NCBI GenBank assembly: GCA_041618535.1
Contig: JBFKFP010000173.1
Coordinates: 1-5,629, forward strand
Source of the DNA: SHLJ01 sp041618535
Lineage (GTDB): Bacteria; Bacteroidota; Bacteroidia; Flavobacteriales; Flavobacteriaceae
Direction: 5' to 3'
DNA length: 5,629 nt
The notes under the pieces are model-generated. The model saw only the letters and a program-made list of their open reading frames with translations. It had not been told where the DNA came from and searched no databases. Position numbers and translations under genes: made by a program. Positions 1 through 5,629 of this stretch are shown here, piece by piece; positions within the stretch are counted from its first letter, which is position 1; every line of letters begins with the position of its first letter.

Positions 1-290
1 ATCCGGAGAAGAATATTTTCAACCTTGCCTTGTTCAGCTCTATTGGTGAAGGGGTTCAGGTCGATTTTAAAACTTATGGAATCAAGCGCGGTTCAACTTA
101 TGAAATCATGGATGCAGAGAGTGGGCAAGTAATTGAACGCGGCATTGTTGGTAAATCCAAAATAATTCCCTTCCCAATGGGAGACTGGAATAGAACTGAG
201 GCTAATTTTGGAGCCTATACCATAGCATTTATACAGCATGAAGACGATAGAAAATCCTTTTTCGGACGGTTGCTCGGATGGATATTTTAA
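1..290 (+). CDS. C-terminal fragment of a probable secreted right-handed beta-helix protein (5' end outside window)
   Basis: The frame is open from the left edge (first full codon at 3) to a TAA at 288-290, giving 95 residues. The TTG at 30 reads as an internal leucine codon, because coding-like sequence (PEKNIFNLALFSSIGEG) continues upstream of it. The fragment reads as alternating beta strands: an opening NPxxNIxNLALF-like strand, then VQVDF, GSTYEIMDAESGQVIERG, SKIIPFPMGDW, and a last strand GAYTIAFIQHE. From memory, this order (a 'V.VD.. ...G..YEI.DA... ...G......I..PM' pattern) resembles the terminal beta-sandwich tail of Bacteroidota right-handed parallel beta-helix proteins, some of which are polysaccharide lyases. 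No catalytic region or helix coil is visible, so enzyme activity cannot be claimed. The final segment, SFFGRLLGWIF, is hydrophobic and is not a typical Por secretion domain. The gene converges on the ftsE-like gene, and their stop codons overlap. The coding call is firm; the family assignment is tentative. Confidence 0.6.
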   Translation, partial: PEKNIFNLALFSSIGEGVQVDFKTYGIKRGSTYEIMDAESGQVIERGIVGKSKIIPFPMGDWNRTEANFGAYTIAFIQHEDDRKSFFGRLLGWIF

Positions 291-970
291 TGCTGCTTTG
301 GAGCAACCTCAAACACTTTATTGGCCTCGCACTTATAAGTCGTATTCGGGAACTTGACAAGTAAGGCATAGTCGTGGGTAGCTACAAGAATGGTGTGGCC
401 CTTTTTATTCAAATCGTTCAAAACATCCATCACCTCGAAACTGGTCTCGGGATCGAGGTTACCGGTGGGCTCGTCGGCCATGATCAATTCGGGATCATTC
501 AGAAGAGCTCTTGCAATAGCCACACGTTGCTGTTCTCCTCCTGAAAGTTCATGAGGAAATTTATAATGCTGCTCTTTTAGGTCGACCTTGGAAAGGACCT
601 CCTCGATCTTGGCTCTGATCTCTGATTTATCCTTCCAGCCCGTTGCCCGTAAAACAAACTCCAGGTTATCATAAACGGTTCGGTCGTTCAATAATTGGAA
701 ATCCTGGAAAACAACCCCCAGCTTTCGTCTTAAGAACGGGATATCGCGTTCTTTGAGTTTAGCGAGGCTGAATCCAACGATTTCACCTTCACCCTCTCTG
801 AGATCTAGGTCGCCGTAAAGGATTTTAAGAAAACTGCTTTTCCCGGTCCCGGTCTTCCCAATGAGATATACAAAATCACCTCGTTTCATTTCAAAGTTCA
901 CATCGCCCAGCACAAGGGTGTTTCCCTGGTAAATCTTCACATCTTGTAGCTTGAGTATGGTCTCGGCCAT
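287..970 (-). CDS. ftsE: Cell-division ABC transporter ATP-binding protein FtsE
   Basis: This is a complete 227-residue ABC ATPase, the normal length for FtsE. Visible motifs are Walker A GKTGTGKS (residues 38-45), Q-loop Gln89 in VVFQDFQLL, signature LSGGEQQ (142-148), Walker B LIMADEP (162-168, Asp166 and catalytic Glu167), D-loop NLDP (171-174) and switch His199 in ATHD. The stretch FQDFQLLNDRTVYDNLEF (about 88-105) closely matches the FtsE hallmark 'FQDxxLLxDRTVYDN', which separates it from LolD and MacB ATPases. FtsE is known to bind FtsX at the inner membrane and, through ATP hydrolysis, to control periplasmic murein hydrolases at the septum. No ftsX is adjacent: the neighbours are an unrelated convergent gene and a divergent TPR gene. 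From memory, ftsX lies elsewhere in Flavobacteriia. The ATG at 970 puts the first beta strand (ILKLQDVKIYQG) where the family expects it. There is no Shine-Dalgarno sequence, which is usual for the phylum. Automated pipelines may call such proteins 'phosphonate ABC transporter ATP-binding protein'. Confidence 0.92.
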   Translation of the reverse strand: MAETILKLQDVKIYQGNTLVLGDVNFEMKRGDFVYLIGKTGTGKSSFLKILYGDLDLREGEGEIVGFSLAKLKERDIPFLRRKLGVVFQDFQLLNDRTVYDNLEFVLRATGWKDKSEIRAKIEEVLSKVDLKEQHYKFPHELSGGEQQRVAIARALLNDPELIMADEPTGNLDPETSFEVMDVLNDLNKKGHTILVATHDYALLVKFPNTTYKCEANKVFEVAPKQH

Positions 971-1000
971 CGGAAAGTTTTAGTTGGTAAAATTAAGCAA

Positions 1001-1033
1001 TAAATGTACACCAGACAGAACGAGAATATTCAA
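1001..1033 (-). promoter_or_regulatory. Weak candidate promoter for the ftsE gene
   Basis: Read on the minus strand, TACATTTA (1001-1008) matches the Bacteroidota -7 consensus TAnnTTTG at all but the last base. A TTG (complement of CAA at 1031-1033) lies 22 bases upstream of it, within the usual spacing for the -33 element. Transcription would start near 995, leaving a leader of about 25 bases before the ATG at 970. The match is imperfect and the region is AT-rich, so chance is a real alternative. Confidence 0.3.
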
Positions 1034-1068
1034 TTATTATTTAAAAATTAACATTTGATAAATCCGTT

Positions 1069-1078
1069 TATAATTATA
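1069..1078. repeat. Perfect 10-base palindrome TATAATTATA
   Basis: This is a self-complementary decamer in the divergent intergenic region, sharing its first base with the left arm of the AAATCCGTTT repeat. It could be part of a regulator-binding site or a melting region. It is made only of A and T within an AT-rich stretch (about 1024-1080), so chance occurrence is likely. Confidence 0.25.
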
Positions 1079-1111
1079 TGGTTGTTCATCCGTTATAGAT
1101 AGGAGATTAAA

Positions 1112-1119
1112 TATCTTTG
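1112..1119 (+). promoter_or_regulatory. Bacteroidota-type -7 promoter element for the TPR/barrel operon
   Basis: TATCTTTG matches the Bacteroidota primary sigma factor -7 consensus TAnnTTTG at every specified base. A start point a few bases downstream, near 1124-1127, would leave a leader of about 15-18 bases before the ATG at 1142. The -33 element is poor: the nearest good TTG (1082-1084) is 27 bases upstream of the -7 box, longer than the usual spacing of about 19. The position just before the gene supports the call. The weak -33 element suggests the promoter may need help from an activator. Confidence 0.5.
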
Positions 1120-1141
1120 GCATCAACAAAAAACGGATTTC

Positions 1142-4100
1142 ATGGTTAAAAAATGTTTGTCAGCATGGCTTTTGGTCATGCTTTCTTACCCGTTTGCGTC
1201 CGCACAGCAAAGTGCGGTCTATACCAGTGAGCTGGTAGATTTTCAAAAGGCTCTGACACTCTATAACAGCAAGCAATACCTCGCAGCCCAGTCACTCTTT
1301 GACCGTATTGAAGGGGAGGCCGAGGATGAGGTGTTGAAATCGGATTGTGCTTATTACATCGCCAATTGCGCGGTCAGGCTCAATCAGCAGAATGCTGACG
1401 ATCTGATAATGAAATTCGTGGAGCGATACCCTACCAGCACCAAACGAAATACGGCCTTTACAGATGTAGCCGATTACTATTTTGAAAATTCAAAATATGC
1501 CTATTCAAGAAAATGGTATGAACGAGTTGATGAGCAGGCTCTGTCCAGGTCTGAGCGACCTAAATTCTATTTCAACTATGGCTATAGTAATTTTGCGACC
1601 GATAACTATTCCGGGGCCAAGAAATATCTCTCCAAGGTGGAAAATTCTCCGGAGTTCGGATCCCAGGCCAAATATTATATAGGATATATGGCCTATGAAG
1701 GCGATGATTATGAGAAGGCCTCAGAGTATTTCGAAAAGGTGGAAGGCAATGAAAGATACCAGGAGAACCTGGCCTATTATCAGGCCGATCTTAACTTTAA
1801 GCTTGGAAATTTTGAGAAGGCCATTGCACTTGCCAAAGATCGGCTTCCGGATAGTGAACCCAATGATAAATCGGAATTGTCGAAGATAATTGGCGAGTCT
1901 TATTTCAACCTTGAAAATTACGAGGCATCTATCCCCTACCTTAAAGAGTATAAGGGAAAGAACGGGCGATGGAACAATACCGATTACTACCAGTTAGGGT
2001 ATGCTTACTACAAGCAAAATGATTTTGAAAATGCCATAGCCGAATTCAACAAGATTATAGATGGTGATAATGCTGTGGCCCAGAATGCCTATTATCACCT
2101 GGGGGAGAGCTATATCAACCTCGATAAGAAGCAGGAAGCACTCAATGCCTTCCGCAATGCTTCTCAAATGGATTATGACCTGAAGATCCAGGAAGATGCC
2201 TGGTTGAATTATGCAAAGATCAGTTATGACATCGGTAACCCCTATCAGTCGGTTCCACAGGTTCTTTCAGAATATCTAGACAGGTATCCGGAAACAGCAT
2301 ACAAAGAGGAGATAGAAACTTTGCTTATCGATTCATATATCACTTCAAAGAACTACAAGGAAGCACTCGAATTGCTTGAAGGACGTAGGAGTTACGACAA
2401 TAAACTGGCATATCAGAAAGTGGCTTTCTACAGGGGGATCGAGCTTTATAATGAGAGTAATTATCTGGAGGCTGAAAATTATTTCGACAAGTCCCTGGAC
2501 CAGCCTATGGATGAATTTTTTACAGCAAGAGCTACTTTCTGGAAGGCTGAGACCGATTATAACCTATCTGATTATGATTATGCCCTGGTGGGTTTTAAAC
2601 AATTCAAGGGTATGTCACGAGCAAGTAACACACCCGAGATCAAAAATATTGATTACAACCTTGGGTACACCTATTTCAAGAAAAAACAATACGAACAGGC
2701 TCAGTCTTTTTTTCAGGATTTTATAAATGGGAATGAAAGTGATGTGCTGAGGCTAAACGATGCCTACCTCCGGCTGGCTGACAGCTATTTCGTCTCAACC
2801 GATTACCGTTCAGCGATCAATGCCTATTCAAAGGCTCTGGATTATGATCAGATCGAGAGGGATTATGCATTTTTTCAGAGGGCGATCAGTTATGGATATC
2901 TCGGTCAGGAGGACAAGAAAATTAAGGAACTGGAAGCATTTGTTTCAGGTTTTGAGCGTTCAGGACTTCGTGACGATGCACTTTATGAGTTGGGTAATTC
3001 TTACGTAAAAAGGGATGATATCGAAAAGGCCATGAAGAGTTATGAAACATTGAACAGTGAGTATGCGGGCAGTTCGTTGAGGTCGAAGGCAATTCTCAGG
3101 CAAGGACTGGTTTACTACAACCAGGGGGATAATGAAAATGCCCTGAACAAATTTAAATATATCACCTCCACATATCCCGGAACGCCGGAGGCTATGCAGG
3201 CAGTTTCCTCTGCCAGGATGATCTACGTTGACCTGGGCCGTGTAAGTGAATATGCCGATTGGGTAAGGACATTGGATTATGTCGATATTTCCGATGCAGA
3301 TCTTGACAACACGGCATACGAAGCAGCCGAGAAACAATATCTCGCGAATAACGATAACGCTGCCATCCGTCAGTTTAACAGCTACCTGAACCAATTTTCG
3401 AACGGGATTCATGCCCTTAAGGCACATTTTTACCTGGCCCAGCTCTACTATAAGTCTGATCTCAAACAAAATGCACTTCCGCATTATGAATACGTGAGTG
3501 GCAGATCGGCTAATGAATATACCGAAACGGCGCTGACTCGCCTTGGAGAGATCTACCTGCTTGACAAGGATTATAAGGCAGCCATACCGGTTTTAAAACG
3601 TCTGGAGACAGAGGCCGATTTTCCACAGAACAAACTGTTCGCCCAATCGAATTTGATGAAGGCCTATTACAGGGAGCAAGATTATTCGGAGGCAGTTGAT
3701 TATGCCGAAAAGGTTTTGTCTGCCTCTAAGGTGGATAAGAATTTAGAAAGCGATGCCCATGTTATAATCGCTCGTTCGGCCATGGAAACATCAGATGAGG
3801 AAAAGGCCAGGCTAGCTTATGCCGAAGTAGAGAAGATTGCCTCAGGGGAACTTGCAGCCGAAGCCCTTTATTTCAATGCTTATTTTAAAAATAAGGATGA
3901 GAATTTTGAAGCTTCAAATAAGTTAGTGCAACGACTGGCCAAAGACTATTCCAGCTACAGGTACTATGCTGCGAAAGGCCTGGTGATTATGGCTAAGAAC
4001 TATTACGCCCTTGGCGATGCCTACCAGGCTAATTATATCCTGGAGAGCGTGATCCAGAATTTCGCAGAATATGAAGATGTGGTGGATGAGGCAAGTGAAG

Positions 4101-4168
4101 AATTAAGGCGGATCAAAAATGAACAGGCCAGGACAAACTCCTCGGTACTTACCCGTGACAACGATTAA
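1142..4168 (+). CDS. Large secreted tetratricopeptide-repeat (TPR) scaffold protein
   Basis: This is a complete 1008-residue protein. It starts with a Sec signal peptide: KK at 3-4, a hydrophobic core LLVMLSYPF, and a probable cleavage at ASA|QQ (21/22). No lipobox is present, so it should be soluble in the periplasm rather than a lipoprotein. Almost everything from about residue 33 to 971 consists of helix-turn-helix units of roughly 30-40 residues. I count about 25 TPR or TPR-like units, for example around 175-200 (YYIGYMAYEGDDYEKASEYF), 280-306 (YYQLGYAYYKQNDFENAIAEF), 502-529, 540-567, 648-678 and 796-822. The tail (about 980-1008) is charged and looks unstructured. No enzyme domain is visible. 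TPR arrays form superhelices that bind peptides or proteins, so a scaffold or adaptor role is inferred. The barrel gene starts 27 bases downstream with no terminator between, so the two are probably cotranscribed and functionally linked. There is no Shine-Dalgarno sequence, and no in-frame start codon lies between 1112 and the ATG. Similar large TPR proteins are, from memory, common in Flavobacteriia, but I know no established function. Confidence 0.93.
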   Translation: MVKKCLSAWLLVMLSYPFASAQQSAVYTSELVDFQKALTLYNSKQYLAAQSLFDRIEGEAEDEVLKSDCAYYIANCAVRLNQQNADDLIMKFVERYPTSTKRNTAFTDVADYYFENSKYAYSRKWYERVDEQALSRSERPKFYFNYGYSNFATDNYSGAKKYLSKVENSPEFGSQAKYYIGYMAYEGDDYEKASEYFEKVEGNERYQENLAYYQADLNFKLGNFEKAIALAKDRLPDSEPNDKSELSKIIGESYFNLENYEASIPYLKEYKGKNGRWNNTDYYQLGYAYYKQNDFENAIAEFNKIIDGDNAVAQNAYYHLGESYINLDKKQEALNAFRNASQMDYDLKIQEDAWLNYAKISYDIGNPYQSVPQVLSEYLDRYPETAYKEEIETLLIDSYITSKNYKEALELLEGRRSYDNKLAYQKVAFYRGIELYNESNYLEAENYFDKSLDQPMDEFFTARATFWKAETDYNLSDYDYALVGFKQFKGMSRASNTPEIKNIDYNLGYTYFKKKQYEQAQSFFQDFINGNESDVLRLNDAYLRLADSYFVSTDYRSAINAYSKALDYDQIERDYAFFQRAISYGYLGQEDKKIKELEAFVSGFERSGLRDDALYELGNSYVKRDDIEKAMKSYETLNSEYAGSSLRSKAILRQGLVYYNQGDNENALNKFKYITSTYPGTPEAMQAVSSARMIYVDLGRVSEYADWVRTLDYVDISDADLDNTAYEAAEKQYLANNDNAAIRQFNSYLNQFSNGIHALKAHFYLAQLYYKSDLKQNALPHYEYVSGRSANEYTETALTRLGEIYLLDKDYKAAIPVLKRLETEADFPQNKLFAQSNLMKAYYREQDYSEAVDYAEKVLSASKVDKNLESDAHVIIARSAMETSDEEKARLAYAEVEKIASGELAAEALYFNAYFKNKDENFEASNKLVQRLAKDYSSYRYYAAKGLVIMAKNYYALGDAYQANYILESVIQNFAEYEDVVDEASEELRRIKNEQARTNSSVLTRDND

Positions 4169-4195
4169 ATCAGAATCAAAAAACGAAATCATCAT

Positions 4196-5629
4196 ATGCG
4201 CGATCAATTCAAACACAAATGGTTGATCTTAATCATGGCCCTTAGCATATTTAGCTGGGCGCAGGAAAAGACAAAGGACAGTATTGACACGGAGGTTGTA
4301 AATGTGGTTAAGCCCTACACTCCGAAAGTGTCTGATGCCTTTAAAGTGAAGGAAACCCCTTCAATATCAGATTCAACCACCACCAAGAGGAAGGAAGTGA
4401 TCTATAATATTTTCTCAATCCCGGTGGCCTCAACATTTACTCCGGCTAAAGGGGAGGCTACCGACGTGCAGAAGAGGCAGGCTGAAAATCTTTACGATAA
4501 TTTTCTGTCATTTGGAGCGGGTAGCTATACCACCCTGCTTGGTGAGCTGTACCTTAACCATGCCATCAACAGATCCGAAAGCGTTGGGGGATATGTCAGT
4601 CACCGTTCGTCTCAGGGTGGGATTGACGGTGTCATCGTAGACGATAAGTTCTCTGACAGCAGGATCCTGGCTAATTACAGGCGGAATGCAAGAGATATGA
4701 ATTGGACTGTTGATGCGGGATACCGGCACCAGGTTTTTAACTGGTACGGTTTACCACAATCCCTTTATTCTGAAACCAATGTGCCTGACATCGACCCTCA
4801 GCACAAATTTTTCACTTTTGAATTCGGAGGCGAGATAGAATTTGATGATTTGTTGATCCATGACGGTAAAGTCAGATTCAGGAGGTTTGCAGACGACTAT
4901 GATTCAGGGGAAAACCGATTTATGGCCTCGACAAATTTTGATATACCGCTTACGGACGATATTCTGAATGCCTCGGTCAAGATCGACTATTTAAAAGGAA
5001 ATTTCGACAGCCAGTATTTCGATGAGGTTGAGATCTCATATGGCAACGTGACCGTTGGGGTTTCGCCAAATTACCAGATCACGAGAGATGACCTGACGGT
5101 CAACCTGGGTGCATGGGCGATGTATTTGAATGATACAGAAGACGGAAGAAACAAGTTCTACATCTATCCGAATGTTTCTGCAACCTACAGGCTTGTCAGT
5201 GAGATATTAATCACTTACGCCGGTATTGAGGGCGGTTTAGACCAGAATACCTACCAGGAGATGGCGCGGGTAAATCCGTTTGTCTCGCCAACCCTGGCGA
5301 TTCAGCCAACCGACAGGCAGTACGATGCCTACATCGGGTTGAAGGGTAAGTTATCAAACAATATGAGTTATAATGTAAGGGGAAAATACAAGGCCGCTAA
5401 TAACCAGCCGCTTTACCTGGCTAATCCTGCCATTATAACAGACGATCGAGATTATACCCGCGGGAATTCATTCGGTCTTGTATATGACGACATCAAAACG
5501 CTTTCGGTTTTTGGTGAGATCAATGTTGATGTTAACAGGAATTTTACCCTGGGGATAAAAGCTGAATACTTCAATTACACAACCGATGAGCAAAACGAGG
5601 CGTGGAATTTACCAGATTTTGAAGCGTCC
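4196..5629 (+). CDS. Plug-less outer-membrane beta-barrel protein, 'TonB-dependent receptor'-like (3' end outside window)
   Basis: The frame opens at the ATG at 4196 and has no stop through the right edge, giving 478 residues so far. A signal peptide is clear: KHK at 6-8, hydrophobic core WLILIMALSIF, probable cleavage SWA|QEK (22/23), typical of flavobacterial exported proteins. Residues 30-60 carry DTEVVNVVKPYTPKVSDAF, which resembles a TonB box, followed by a Ser/Thr-rich linker. From about residue 104 (LSFGAGSYTTLLGELYL) to the window edge the protein is made of amphipathic strands with aromatic residues and Asp/Asn/Gly turns, for example 205-216, 242-250, 258-265, 301-311, 320-334 and 437-461. 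This is the pattern of an outer-membrane barrel. I see neither the plug domain nor the CarboxypepD_reg-like domain expected before the barrel of a true TonB-dependent transporter or SusC protein. Such proteins are commonly labelled TonB-dependent receptor in Flavobacteriia, but active transport is not supported here. It lies 27 bases after the TPR gene with no terminator, so an operon is very likely. Confidence 0.85.
   Translation, partial: MRDQFKHKWLILIMALSIFSWAQEKTKDSIDTEVVNVVKPYTPKVSDAFKVKETPSISDSTTTKRKEVIYNIFSIPVASTFTPAKGEATDVQKRQAENLYDNFLSFGAGSYTTLLGELYLNHAINRSESVGGYVSHRSSQGGIDGVIVDDKFSDSRILANYRRNARDMNWTVDAGYRHQVFNWYGLPQSLYSETNVPDIDPQHKFFTFEFGGEIEFDDLLIHDGKVRFRRFADDYDSGENRFMASTNFDIPLTDDILNASVKIDYLKGNFDSQYFDEVEISYGNVTVGVSPNYQITRDDLTVNLGAWAMYLNDTEDGRNKFYIYPNVSATYRLVSEILITYAGIEGGLDQNTYQEMARVNPFVSPTLAIQPTDRQYDAYIGLKGKLSNNMSYNVRGKYKAANNQPLYLANPAIITDDRDYTRGNSFGLVYDDIKTLSVFGEINVDVNRNFTLGIKAEYFNYTTDEQNEAWNLPDFEAS

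Larger units (their letters stand above)
1060..1140. repeat. Inverted repeat AAATCCGTTT / AAACGGATTT with a third ATCCGTT copy
   Basis: AAATCCGTTT at 1060-1069 and AAACGGATTT at 1131-1140 are perfect inverted copies of 10 bases, separated by 61 bases. The right copy ends one base before the ATG of the TPR gene. The heptamer core ATCCGTT occurs again in direct orientation at 1088-1094, so there are three copies (1062-1068 +, 1088-1094 +, 1132-1138 -). They flank the candidate -7 element at 1112-1119. This arrangement could be an operator for a regulator of the TPR/barrel operon. A leader hairpin is possible only if transcription starts upstream of 1060 or 1088. The repeats are seen directly; the role is inferred. 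Confidence 0.5.

Noticed and set aside
30..32. TTG as the start codon of the first gene
   Set aside because: The coding frame continues upstream to the window edge with residues fitting the first beta strand (NIFNLALF), so the TTG is an internal codon of a truncated gene.
1101..1105. AGGAG resembling a Shine-Dalgarno sequence
   Set aside because: It is 36 bases upstream of the TPR start codon and upstream of the likely transcription start. No start codon follows at a suitable distance, and Bacteroidota rarely use Shine-Dalgarno sequences.
2376..3008. Open frames of 116 and 82 codons on the plus strand in another frame of the TPR gene (2376-2726 and 2760-3008)
   Set aside because: They are frame-shifted readings of TPR codons, with compositions heavy in Met, Trp, Arg and Ile and no family resemblance. 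The TPR frame is uninterrupted across both.
2960..3484. 174-codon open frame on the minus strand inside the TPR gene
   Set aside because: It lies entirely within a well-supported coding region on the other strand. Its translation is rich in Cys, Ile and Val with no recognisable domain, and it has no promoter or leader context. It is a coding shadow.
4169..4195. Possible terminator between the TPR and barrel genes
   Set aside because: The 27-base gap is A-rich with no GC stem and no T-run, so read-through and an operon are more likely.
4508..4729. 73-codon minus-strand open frame within the barrel gene
   Set aside because: The plus-strand frame here encodes a continuous exported barrel protein with a signal peptide and strand pattern. 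The minus frame shows no such signal and is a shadow.

Overview
The window looks like a chromosomal segment from the phylum Bacteroidota, most likely a marine or environmental member of the Flavobacteriaceae. Three things suggest this: starts without Shine-Dalgarno sequences and with A-rich leaders, a Bacteroidota-type TAnnTTTG promoter element, and the protein families themselves. The families are an FtsE with a GKTGTGKSS P-loop, a roughly 1000-residue periplasmic TPR protein, and a plug-less outer-membrane barrel of the kind usually named 'TonB-dependent receptor' in flavobacterial genomes. I see no mobile element, CRISPR array, RNA gene or sign of recent transfer.

Layout: (1) 1-290, + strand: the last 95 codons of a gene whose start lies outside the window. 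Its end resembles the C-terminal beta-sandwich tail of Bacteroidota right-handed beta-helix proteins. (2) 287-970, - strand: a complete ftsE-type ABC ATPase, convergent with the first gene and sharing 4 bases (TTAA) at the stops. (3) 971-1141: a 171-base AT-rich divergent intergenic region. It holds a good -7 element for the rightward gene, a weak candidate promoter for ftsE, a 10-base palindrome, and three copies of the heptamer ATCCGTT, two of which lie within a perfect 10-base inverted repeat. (4) 1142-4168, + strand: a complete secreted TPR superhelix protein of 1008 residues. (5) 4196-5629, + strand: the first 478 codons of an outer-membrane beta-barrel protein that runs off the right edge. 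It starts 27 bases after the TPR gene and is very probably in the same operon.

How the parts fit: FtsE normally works with the membrane protein FtsX to couple cytoplasmic division to periplasmic peptidoglycan hydrolysis. No ftsX is present here, so its partner must be encoded elsewhere. The TPR protein and the barrel protein are both exported and form a two-gene unit. I infer that they work together at the periplasmic face of the outer membrane, with the TPR superhelix as scaffold and the barrel as its membrane partner. Their substrate and function cannot be read from this window. This pair is the least understood part of the window.
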